64,000 bases of DNA, from positions 1 to 64,000 of the forward strand of contig NZ_NJAG01000022.1 of the NCBI RefSeq assembly GCF_002872335.1. The letters run 5' to 3'. The notes below the pieces were generated by a model. It did not search any database and was not told the origin of the DNA. It saw only the letters and a program-made list of their open reading frames with translations. Below, piece after piece: positions 17,947-26,800 of the stretch; within the stretch, counting starts at the first letter, position 1; every line of letters begins with the position of its first letter. The stretch is from Siphonobacter sp. BAB-5405. GTDB taxonomy: Bacteria > Bacteroidota > Bacteroidia > Cytophagales > Spirosomataceae. A program made the translations under genes and the position numbers.

Positions 17947-19182
17947 TTAGGAGGGCAGCGTAATCCGAAAGGTAGTGCCCTTGCCGGGTTCTGAGGCTTT
18001 TACGAATAGACGACCCCGGTGGTAGTTTTCGATGATGCGTTTGGCCAGCGTTAGACCTAAACCCCAGCCGCGTTTCTTGGTACTAAACCCGGGATTGAAC
18101 ACCTGTTTCCACTGCGATTTTGGTATGCCTTTACCCGTATCGCTAATGTCGATATACGTTTGTCCCGCTTTTTCCCAGAGGTGGATCCGTAGTTCGCCTA
18201 CGCCTTCCATGGCATCAACGGCATTTTTGCAGAGATTTTCAACCACCCATTCAAATAGGTTCCGGTTTACGGGGATCATCTTACCAGCGGGGATTTCATT
18301 ATTGACGTTCCATTTGATCTTGGAAGAAACCCTTCGCTTCAGATAATCCACAAACTGCTCGACGTGCTGAGCCAGGGGTTCGGGATGTAGCGTAGGTACG
18401 GAACCAATGTTGGAGAAACGGGCCGTAATAGTTTCCAGCCGTTCCACATCCTTTTCCACTTCCAGTACAAATTCGGTTTCGTAGCGGTCCGGGTCCGTTT
18501 TGAAGTATTCCACCCAGCCTTTCAAACCTGAAAGCGGCGTACCTAGCTGGTGAGCGGTTTCTTTGGCTAAACCTACCCAAACCCGGTTTTGCTCCGAGCG
18601 ACGAGAGGCACTGAACGCCAGATAAGCCAGATAGCCAAAGACCAGTAAGCCCAGCAACATCATTACGGGATAGTACTGAAGCTGCGTAAAGAGAAAGGAG
18701 TGACTGAAATAGATGTACCCTTTGCCTAACCCTCCGTCGATTTCAATAGGGGGGTGAGCCGTTTCAAACTCCTGAGCCTTTTGTTTAAGAAAAGCTATTT
18801 TCTCCGCTGGGTTTTCAGGCTCCGCGATGTTCTTAGCCTGATATTGACCTTGATATTCATAAATAACAGGAATCTCGGTATTGATCTTTACTACCTTATC
18901 AAAAAAGAAATTAACGTCTGTTTCCACCGGACTAGTCAAGGCGTACTCTAAGCTTTCCGCATATAAACGCACCTCTTCTTCTTCATGAGCTTCCAGTCGG
19001 GCAATGAGAGTGTTGGTATAATAAAACCAGGCTCCTGAGAAAGCCATCAGTATTAGCAAAATACCAATTTTAACCTGATTTTTTTGCTGGTATAAATCAC
19101 CGGAAAGCATCCGGGCGGGTAGACTTCCCAGACGATTTTCGGAACGTAATTTGGGGGGGGCAGGAGCCGTACTGTTCTTCAT
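17947..19182 (-). CDS. Orphan membrane sensor histidine kinase
   Basis: A 411-residue kinase with two membrane segments (about 38-56 and 170-190) enclosing a roughly 115-residue periplasmic region. A dimerisation/phosphoacceptor H-box AKETAHQLGTPLSGL follows (His near 212), and then an HATPase domain with N-box NLFEWVVENLCKNAVDAM, DTGKGIPKSQW and GWGLGLTLAKRI. It autophosphorylates on His. No response regulator gene is adjacent, so the partner is unknown. It is divergent from hemA across 250 bp. Confidence 0.9.
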   Translation of the reverse strand: MKNSTAPAPPKLRSENRLGSLPARMLSGDLYQQKNQVKIGILLILMAFSGAWFYYTNTLIARLEAHEEEEVRLYAESLEYALTSPVETDVNFFFDKVVKINTEIPVIYEYQGQYQAKNIAEPENPAEKIAFLKQKAQEFETAHPPIEIDGGLGKGYIYFSHSFLFTQLQYYPVMMLLGLLVFGYLAYLAFSASRRSEQNRVWVGLAKETAHQLGTPLSGLKGWVEYFKTDPDRYETEFVLEVEKDVERLETITARFSNIGSVPTLHPEPLAQHVEQFVDYLKRRVSSKIKWNVNNEIPAGKMIPVNRNLFEWVVENLCKNAVDAMEGVGELRIHLWEKAGQTYIDISDTGKGIPKSQWKQVFNPGFSTKKRGWGLGLTLAKRIIENYHRGRLFVKASEPGKGTTFRITLPS

Positions 19183-19405
19183 TTCATAAGTGCCAACGTC
19201 GAAACAATTAACGTCGGTATACAGAAGGGATGCAAAAATTAAAGACGAGTTAAAACCGTGGAGATCAGACTACAAATCTCGACTATTTCAATGATTTTCA
19301 TCAGCTTTTCCAATGAGTAAATTGGAGATTTCAATCAGTAATTTTGATCGATTCTAAATAAAAAAGAATGGGATTTATTACGACCTAGTGTAAGTTATCC
19401 TGACG

Positions 19406-19413
19406 TATTTTTG
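19406..19413 (+). promoter_or_regulatory. Putative -7 element of hemA
   Basis: TATTTTTG matches TAnnTTTG, ending 20 bp before the hemA ATG. A -33 element is not clear. Confidence 0.5.
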
Positions 19414-19433
19414 TGTGTTTTTAGTGAAAGCAG

Positions 19434-20702
19434 ATGGCTAATACGTTTCGAGCAATCAGTTTATCGTACAAAACCGCTCCACTGGCAGTCAGGGAGTTGG
19501 TAGCATTAGATGAGAGCGAGGCCAAAACGTTTTCCTTGAAATTGAAAGAACTCTTCGGTTTTCAGGATATTTTGGCAGTATCAACGTGCAACCGTACGGA
19601 AATATACTACACGGCTGAGGCAGACTATGCCGAGTCGATCATTAAGTTACTGGCTATTGAAAAAGGTCTGGAAAAACCCGCAGACTTACCGGATTACTTC
19701 GTCAATCTAAACGATCAGACGCAGGCCATTCGGCATTTATTCGAAGTGGCTACCGGATTGCATTCGCAGGTGGTCGGTGATCTTCAGATTCCTAATCAGG
19801 TAAAACATTCATACCAGTGGGCAGTTGATGCCGATGTGGCGAGTCCCTTCCTGCATCGCCTGATGCACACGATTTTCTTCGCCAGCAAACGCGTATCTCA
19901 GGAGACCAGCTTCCGTGACGGAGCGGCTTCGGTATCGTACGCAACGGTGGAGCTGATCGCTGACTTAACGCAAAATCATAACTTACCCAAAGTGCTCGTT
20001 GTAGGCCTGGGTGAGATCGGTACGGATGTGGTGAAAAACCTGGCCGACAAAGGGTTTGCCCAGATTACACTACTCAACCGTACGTATGCCAAGTCAGTAA
20101 GTCTGGCAGAAGGTACCGATTTTCGGGTAGCGGATTGGGAGAATTTGGAAGCCGAAGTAGCTCAGGCGGATGTGATTGTTTCGTCTCTTCGCGTAGCGAC
20201 TCCTCTATTTACCAAAGCGTTTGTGGAGCAACTCAATATTCTAACCTTCAAGTACTTCATTGATCTTTCCGTGCCGCGTAGCGTAGCTCCGCAGGCGGAA
20301 GAAGTGCCCGGAGCTCTGGTATACGCCATCGATGACATTCAGGCCAAAGCGAACGCAGCTCTGCAACGCCGTTTGGAGTCCGTTCCGCAGGTACACCGCA
20401 TCCTGGACGAAGCTATGGCTGGTTTCCAGGATTGGTCGAAAGAAATGGTGGTATCGCCCACGATTCAAAAATTCAAACAGGCCCTGGATCAGATTCGTAA
20501 GGAAGAACTGGCCCGTCAGCTCAAACATCTGACGCCTCAGGAAGCCGAAAAATTCGATAAATTGACGTCTAACATCGTGAATCGCATTTTACGTTCACCG
20601 GCCGTCAATCTGAAAAACGCCTGTCGTCGCGGCGACGCCGATCAGTTGGCCGATGTGCTTTCGGAACTATTTGATTTAGAACGGCAGGCTGAACATAAAT
20701 AA
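19434..20702 (+). CDS. hemA: Glutamyl-tRNA reductase
   Basis: A 422-residue HemA catalysing NADPH-dependent reduction of glutamyl-tRNA(Glu) to glutamate-1-semialdehyde, the first step of C5 tetrapyrrole synthesis. Visible are SYKTAPLAVRE, the catalytic cysteine motif LAVSTCNRTEIYY (Cys near 50), GLHSQVVGDLQIPNQVK, the NADP-binding VVGLGEIGTDV near 188, and the C-terminal dimerisation helices with RRGDADQLADVL. Other hem genes are not adjacent; downstream is a terminator. Confidence 0.95.
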   Translation: MANTFRAISLSYKTAPLAVRELVALDESEAKTFSLKLKELFGFQDILAVSTCNRTEIYYTAEADYAESIIKLLAIEKGLEKPADLPDYFVNLNDQTQAIRHLFEVATGLHSQVVGDLQIPNQVKHSYQWAVDADVASPFLHRLMHTIFFASKRVSQETSFRDGAASVSYATVELIADLTQNHNLPKVLVVGLGEIGTDVVKNLADKGFAQITLLNRTYAKSVSLAEGTDFRVADWENLEAEVAQADVIVSSLRVATPLFTKAFVEQLNILTFKYFIDLSVPRSVAPQAEEVPGALVYAIDDIQAKANAALQRRLESVPQVHRILDEAMAGFQDWSKEMVVSPTIQKFKQALDQIRKEELARQLKHLTPQEAEKFDKLTSNIVNRILRSPAVNLKNACRRGDADQLADVLSELFDLERQAEHK

Positions 20703-20750
20703 GAGTACACTCTCTTTCAAAAGTGTCATATCAACGAGCGAAAAACGGAA

Positions 20751-20777
20751 GGGCGGAGATTTCTCCGCTCTTTTTTT
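20751..20777 (+). terminator. hemA terminator
   Basis: GGGCGGAG (20751-20758) pairs with CTCCGCTC (20763-20770), allowing one G-T pair, followed by seven T. The reverse reading has a weaker T run and may also serve the convergent AraC gene. Confidence 0.82.
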
Positions 20778-20782
20778 GTGCC

Positions 20783-21646
20783 TTATCGGTAAGCTTTCTG
20801 ATACTGGGCAGGGGTGAGGCTGGTCAAATCTTTAAACTGACGGTTGAAATTGGAAATGGTATTGAAACCGCTTTCGTAACAGATTTGCGTAATCGTCAAT
20901 TTCCCTTCCATGAGTAGTTTGCAGGCGTAGCCAATCCGTACTTCACTGACAAACTCGGAGAACGTACGGTTGGTCCGGGTTTTAAAATACCGGCAGAAAG
21001 CGGAAGCACTCATACCCGCCAGCGAAGCCATCTCGTCCAGGCGAATCTCCTGCTGAAAATGGTCCAGTACATAGTCGTGTACTTTCTGCATGCGTTCGGT
21101 TTCCGAGACTTTGTGGGTATTCACGTAGCCCAGACTGGCAATGGCCTGACATTCCTCACTATGGGCCAATTCGTCCAGCAACGTCAGGAGGTGTAAAATA
21201 GCCTGAAAGCCCGTCGCCCGGAGTAGTTGCTTCATGCTTTCCCGAATCTGCTCCCGCAGGCGGCCTTTGATTTCCACGCCGCGAACCGCGTGCTGAAAAA
21301 AGCTCTGGAGTACGTGCATCTCCGGCCGCTGGAAAAAATCAGTACCCAGAAAATCTTCCGTGAAGTACACGACGATCCCTTTGGTTTGCAGCTCCGAATG
21401 CGTTTGAAAATACGGCGGGTCGCTTCGCCAGAGGTGCGGAATGTTAGGTCCCAGAAATACCGTATCACCCGGTTCAAAAGGTTGTATATTGTCTCCAATG
21501 AATCGTGTACCGGTCCCTTCCTCTACTGTGAACAACTGGTAATGCGGATGGAAATGCCAGTTCGGGTCAAAGTGAGGTGAGACCAGTTCCTGCATCGTAA
21601 ACGAAGCAACGGGGTTCTCAATGGTCTTCCGAAGTGCAGATTTCAT
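20783..21646 (-). CDS. AraC family transcriptional regulator with cupin sensor domain
   Basis: A 287-residue protein. The N-terminal cupin has HFDPNWHFHPHYQLFTVEEG and FEPGDTVFLGPNIPHLW, a likely ligand pocket. The C-terminal AraC DNA-binding domain has two helix-turn-helices: LDEMASLAGMSASAFCRYFK and ITQICYESGFNTISNFNRQFK. It is divergent from the three-gene sugar operon, with paired GGTCAAA repeats in the gap, so it probably controls that operon in response to a sugar-derived ligand. The ligand is unknown. Confidence 0.9.
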   Translation of the reverse strand: MKSALRKTIENPVASFTMQELVSPHFDPNWHFHPHYQLFTVEEGTGTRFIGDNIQPFEPGDTVFLGPNIPHLWRSDPPYFQTHSELQTKGIVVYFTEDFLGTDFFQRPEMHVLQSFFQHAVRGVEIKGRLREQIRESMKQLLRATGFQAILHLLTLLDELAHSEECQAIASLGYVNTHKVSETERMQKVHDYVLDHFQQEIRLDEMASLAGMSASAFCRYFKTRTNRTFSEFVSEVRIGYACKLLMEGKLTITQICYESGFNTISNFNRQFKDLTSLTPAQYQKAYR

Positions 21647-21698
21647 ACGGTCGATCTAATCTGTATTTTGCAGAATAAATAATCAGAAATACAAAATA

Positions 21699-21726
21699 GG
21701 TCAAAATTCAGTAGATGTTGGTCAAA
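21699..21726 (+). promoter_or_regulatory. Candidate AraC-type operator: direct repeats 21 bp apart
   Basis: GGTCAAA occurs at 21699-21705 and again at 21720-21726 in the same orientation, exactly 21 bp apart, two helical turns. This is the usual geometry for two-HTH AraC proteins. It is preceded by an inverted pair TATTTTG (21664-21670) / CAAAATA (21692-21698). It lies in the gap between the AraC gene and the operon. Confidence 0.5.
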
Positions 21727-21768
21727 GATGACGGAGTTTTTATCATTTTCCCGACATAAAATTGTACC

Positions 21769-22638
21769 ATGATCTACAGCATGAATCTGCTCCTGTGGGG
21801 GCCTACTCTGGACGAATCGTTTTTTCCCACCCTGGAAGAAATCAGAAGCATTGGTTTTGGTGGCGTAGAAGTGCCGATCTCTTCAACCAAACCCCAATTT
21901 TACCGTAGCTGGGCCAATCGCCTGGATGAGCTGGGACTCAAGCGGCAGGCCGACGTGATTTGCGGACCGGACCAGAATCTGATCAGTCCGGACGCAGCCA
22001 TGCGGAAAGCTACGCTGGAACACCTGCACCGTAGTGTGGATTGTGCCGTAGAGCTGGGAGCCACGCACCTGATGGGACCGTATCATTCGGCCCTGGGCGT
22101 ATTCACGGGTCAGCCCGCTACGGCCGATGAGTGGAAATGGGGGGTAGAAAGCATCCAGATTCTCGCGGAGTATGCTCAGCAACAAGGCATTCGACTGGGT
22201 TTGGAATACCTCAACCGTTTTGAAATGTATCTGACGAGTTGCGGCGAAGAACTGGCTCGCTTTGTCGATGATGTGAACCATCCCAACTGCCAGATCATGT
22301 TCGATACGTTTCATGCCAATATTGAGGAGAAAAACATCGGCGATACCATCCGGCAACTCGGCGACCGCATCACCTTTGTACAGCTTTCGGAGAATGATCG
22401 TTCGACGCCCGGTAAAGGAAACGTAGCCTGGGATTCTGTATTTCAGGGTCTTCACGACATCAACTACCAGGGTTGGCTGAGCATCGAAGCATTCAGTACC
22501 AAATTAAGTGTAGCCAATATCTGGCGAAAAATGTTCGATTCGGAAGAGCAATTGATGCGGGATGGACTTCAATTCATTCAAAGTAACTGGGAAAAGCAAA
22601 CTGCCCCCTCTTTTGTAAGCAATGGCCATACGGCCTAA
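21769..22638 (+). CDS. Sugar phosphate isomerase/epimerase (xylose isomerase-like TIM barrel)
   Basis: A 289-residue AP-endonuclease-2/xylose-isomerase-like TIM barrel, close in style to D-psicose/D-tagatose 3-epimerases. It opens YSMNLLLWGPTLDESF. Probable metal-ligand segments are LGLEYLNRFEMYL (Glu), IMFDTFHANIEE (Asp, His), FVQLSENDRSTPGKG and WLSIEAFSTKL (Glu). It probably isomerises or epimerises a keto-sugar in the cytoplasm; no signal peptide is seen. It is the first gene of the AraC-divergent operon, 34 bp before the oxidoreductase gene. Confidence 0.85.
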   Translation: MIYSMNLLLWGPTLDESFFPTLEEIRSIGFGGVEVPISSTKPQFYRSWANRLDELGLKRQADVICGPDQNLISPDAAMRKATLEHLHRSVDCAVELGATHLMGPYHSALGVFTGQPATADEWKWGVESIQILAEYAQQQGIRLGLEYLNRFEMYLTSCGEELARFVDDVNHPNCQIMFDTFHANIEEKNIGDTIRQLGDRITFVQLSENDRSTPGKGNVAWDSVFQGLHDINYQGWLSIEAFSTKLSVANIWRKMFDSEEQLMRDGLQFIQSNWEKQTAPSFVSNGHTA

Positions 22639-22672
22639 GGTCTCATTGTATATCCTCTAATCACTAGTACGC

Positions 22673-23797
22673 ATGTCAAAACCCGTTAACATTGCTATTG
22701 TAGGTCTGGGCTTCGGAGCCGAATTTATCCCCATTTATCAGCGTCACCCTCATGCAAATATGTACGCGATTTGTCAGCGTACGCCCGAAAAACTCAACGC
22801 CGTAGGAGACGCTTTTGGCATTGACGTTCGTTATACCGATTACGATGAATTGCTGAAAGATCCCAACGTCGACGCCGTTCACATCAACTCACCCATTCCT
22901 AACCACGCCGAACAAAGCCTGAAAGCCTTACGGGCGGGTAAACACGTAGCCTGTACGGTACCCATGGCAACAACGGTAGAGGAGTGTCTGGAAATTGTGA
23001 AGACCTGCCGCGAAACGGGTAAAAAATACATGATGATGGAAACGGTGGTGTACAGCCGCGAGTTTCTGTTCGTGAAGGACTTGTATGAAAAAGGCGAACT
23101 GGGTAATGTACAGTTTCTGAAAGCCAGCCACCAGCAGGACATGGACGGCTGGCCTGATTACTGGCCCGGCTTACCACCGATGCACTACGCTACGCACTGC
23201 GTAGGCCCCGTAGCTGGTCTGCTCAAATCCAGTCCGGAATATGTATCGTGCTTTGGCTCAGGAACCATTCGGGAAGAGCTGGCTCAGATTCATAATTCGC
23301 CTTTTGCCGTTGAATCCGCTCATATCAAATTCAAAAACAGTGATTTGTCAGCGTATGTCTACCGCTCGCTGTTTGATACGGCCCGGCAGTACCGCGAAAG
23401 TTTTGAGGTATACGGTTCAAAAAAATCGTTTGAGTGGCCGCTCATCGAAGGCGAAGAGGCCGTAATCCATACCGCCAAGAAAGAAGAACACGAAATTCCG
23501 GAACGCGTCACCGTGCCCGATTTCGCTCATTACTTACCCGAAGAGATTCAGGATTTTACCACGAAAGGCGTATACGACGTCGCCGAAAACACGCACCTGA
23601 GCTTTACCCAGGGCAGTGGTCACGGCGGTTCGCACCCGCACCTGGTGCATGAATTCCTGATGGCTTTGGTTGAAGACCGCGAACCCTTTCCCAATGCTGT
23701 GCAGTCGGCCGAGTGGACCAGTGTGGGAATTCTAGCTCATGAATCAGCTTTACAGGGCGGAAAACTCCTGTATCTGCCTGATTTTGAGAATGCGTGA
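22673..23797 (+). CDS. Gfo/Idh/MocA family oxidoreductase
   Basis: A 374-residue NAD(P)-dependent sugar dehydrogenase. The Rossmann start is IAIVGLGFGAEFIPIY. INSPIPNHAEQSLKALRAGKHVACTVPMA corresponds to the family EKP-type motif region, although the central EKP reads CTVP, so the usual lysine is not obvious. Family members oxidise or reduce sugar hydroxyls, often C3, and are typical partners of epimerases in keto-sugar pathways. No export signal is seen. It shares a transcript with its neighbours. Confidence 0.87.
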   Translation: MSKPVNIAIVGLGFGAEFIPIYQRHPHANMYAICQRTPEKLNAVGDAFGIDVRYTDYDELLKDPNVDAVHINSPIPNHAEQSLKALRAGKHVACTVPMATTVEECLEIVKTCRETGKKYMMMETVVYSREFLFVKDLYEKGELGNVQFLKASHQQDMDGWPDYWPGLPPMHYATHCVGPVAGLLKSSPEYVSCFGSGTIREELAQIHNSPFAVESAHIKFKNSDLSAYVYRSLFDTARQYRESFEVYGSKKSFEWPLIEGEEAVIHTAKKEEHEIPERVTVPDFAHYLPEEIQDFTTKGVYDVAENTHLSFTQGSGHGGSHPHLVHEFLMALVEDREPFPNAVQSAEWTSVGILAHESALQGGKLLYLPDFENA

Positions 23798-23807
23798 TTG
23801 TGGAAAG

Positions 23808-23839
23808 AACCCTGCAGGAACACCCGTTCCTGTAGGGTT
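23808..23839 (+). other. Strong intercistronic RNA hairpin without T run
   Basis: AACCCTGCAGGAAC (23808-23821) pairs with GTTCCTGTAGGGTT (23826-23839): 14 bp with one mismatch and a 4-nt loop. It lies between the oxidoreductase and the fusion gene, 25 bp before the next start. With no T tract, it may stabilise or process the mRNA rather than end it, although weak termination is possible. Confidence 0.6.
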
Positions 23840-23864
23840 AATACAGAGCTAAACCTTTTTATGA

Positions 23865-26800
23865 ATGAAAAAAATTCTTGCGGGACTAGCCGCCCTGAGT
23901 ATGCTTTCGCTGACGTATTGTACGCGGCAGCCGGGCTCGTCGGCTTCGACGCCCAAGACCGAGGGGCGGAGGATTGAGATTCTGTTTCTGGGGGACAATG
24001 GGCACCACCGACCCATGCAAATGGCTCCCATACTGATGGAAGGATTGGGTGATAAGGGCATCAACCTGAGTTATACCGATCGGCTGGAAGATTTGAATCC
24101 AGAAAACCTCAGCAAATACGACGGTCTATTGGTGTTTGCCAACTGGGACAGTCTGCCACCGGCTCCTGAAAAAGCTCTGGTCGACTTTGTGAAAGGGGGC
24201 AAAGGACTGATCGCCGTACACTGTGCTTCCTGGTGTTTCCGTAACTCCAGTGCCTTCGTCAATGACATGGTAGGGGGGCAATTCTGGAAACACGGCTGGG
24301 ATACCATTCAGCCCGTGTGGGCCAAGCCCGATCATCCGGCCATTTTTGGCACCAAGCAATTCAAGACGGTAGACGAAACTTATCTGCACAAAAAACTGGC
24401 GGCAGATAACGTAGTACTTACCGAGCGAATCATCGATGCCAAGCAGGCGAAAGACAAACCCGGTCAGAAAACCGAACCCTATACCTGGGTTCGTAATTTC
24501 GGCAAGGGCCGCGTATTCTACACGGCTTACGGGCACGACGAGCTTACCTGGAAGCAAACGGGCTTTCATGATCTGATGGAAAAAGGGATCAAATGGTCCG
24601 TAGGCGATAAGGTCGCGGGTGAGTTGCAGAAGCTGAATCCCAAGCCCTTTGTTTATCAGGAAGCGAACCTTCCCAACTACGAAAAACGGCCTGGCCCCCA
24701 ACTTAAGCCCGATCCGCTTTCACCGGAAGAATCGATGAAACACTTGCAGGTAAATCCGGATTTCACGCTGGGTTTATTTGCTGCTGAACCCAACGTACAG
24801 CACCCCATCGCCCTCAGCTGGGATGAGAAAGGACGCATGTTCGCGATTGTTACCCTTGATTACCCCAACGAACGGAAAGAAACGGGTGGCCGCGATTACA
24901 TCCTTATGCTGGAGGATACCAATGGCGATGGAAAGGCCGATAAGTTTACCAAGTTCGCGGACAATCTGAGCATTCCAACGAGTCTGGTGGCTTACGATGG
25001 CGGTTTCATCGTCTCGCAGGCACCGGACATGCTGTTCTTAAAAGATACTGACGGCGACGGTAAAGCCGATGTCCGCAAAGTATTGATGACGGGGTTCGGT
25101 ACGATGGATACGCACGCCGGTCCGAGTAACCTGCACTATGGTTTCGATAACTGGATTTACGGATCGATTGGCTATTCCGGCTTCAATGGTACCGTCGGTG
25201 GCAAGAAACACCAGTTTGGTCAGGGCTTTTTCCGTTTCAAACCCGATGGTTCGGAACTGGAGTATCTGACTTCCACCTCCAACAATACCTGGGGGTTGGG
25301 CTTCGATGAAACCGGAAATCTTTTTGGCTCTACGGCCAATAACGATCACGGTTGGTACATGGCCATTCCGAACCGATACATGCTGGGTTGGGACAAGCTT
25401 CGCCTCCGCGGCGGTCGCAGTACGGATACGCACAAAGACATGAAAGTCCTGACCCGGATTCGTCAGGTCGACGTCTTCGGCGGATACACGGCGGCGGCTG
25501 GTCATAATTTCTACACGGCCCGGAGTTTCCCGCAGTCGTACTGGAACCGCGTCGCCTTTGTCAGTGAACCTACGGGCCACATCATCCACCTGAATACGAT
25601 GGAAAAAGATGGGACGGACTATCACGATAAAAACGATTTCAACCTCGTGGCCGGAGCGGATGAGTGGTTTTCACCCGTATTCGCTGAAGTAGGTCCGGAC
25701 GGAGCTGTATGGTTTGCCGATTGGTACAGCTTCATCATCCAGCACAATCCGACGCCGAAAGGTTTCGAAAATGGGGACGGGAACGCGTATGTAACAGACC
25801 TTCGGGATAATACGCACGGACGGATTTATCGCATTGCTTACAAAAAAGCTCCGGCGTATCAGCCACTTGCCCTTTCCAAAGATCAGCCTGAAGCGTTAGT
25901 CAAGGCCCTCACCAGCGACAACATGTTCTGGCGACAGGCGGCTCAGCGATTACTGGTCGAACGCGGAAAGTCAGACGTCCTGCCGCAGTTGTATGCTCTG
26001 GTGAAAAACCAGTCACTCGATGCAATTGGTTCAAATCCCGGAGCTATTCATGCGTTATGGACGCTGCACGGATTAGGAGCGTTGAATGGTTCGAATGCGG
26101 AGGCTTTCCAGATCGTTACGGCGGCTTTGAAACATCCGGCGGCTTCCGTTCGTAAAACGGCGGTTCAGGTATTGCCCAAAAATGCATCTACGGTAGCCAG
26201 TTTGTTACAGGCCAATACGCTGAATGATTCGGAACCACTGGTAGGCTTGAACACGGTACTGGCTTTCACGGAAGCTCCTATGACGGCTGAAGTCGAAAAA
26301 GCAGTAGTCGCAGCTTTGGGAAATCCGAACTTTGTATCCGATCGCTGGATGCCCGATGCATTCACGACCGTATTCAATGCCCGTGATTCCGAATTACTGA
26401 AAACGTTTTTAGCGAAAGCTCCCCGACAGGGACAAGCTTCGGCATCCGCCAGTACCTCCGCCGCGATGGATCATTCCGCTCATCAGCATGGTATGACGGA
26501 AGAAAAAGCCGCTACGAGTACGGGTCCAAAAGCCGATATTGTCGTAACGCAGGTAAAACCGTCGACGCCCATGCCGACAGTGCGGGAAGGTATTTCGTTC
26601 TCGGTAGAAGTAGAAAACCGGGGTTCCGCAGCGGTTCCCTCAGGTACACCGATTACGCTGAAAATCCACGCCGAAGGCCCAAACTTGAGCCGGGATTGGT
26701 TGAGCTATACGTTCGTTAAAGGTCTGAAAGCCGGTGAGAAAGCGTTCATTACCGAATCCAATAACGGTCCCTGGGTAGGTCCCATGGGTCTGAGCTCAGA

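Noticed and set aside
25038-25625. 195-codon minus-strand frame opposite the fusion gene
   Set aside because: It is opposite conserved propeller sequence and shows no recognisable family or start context.
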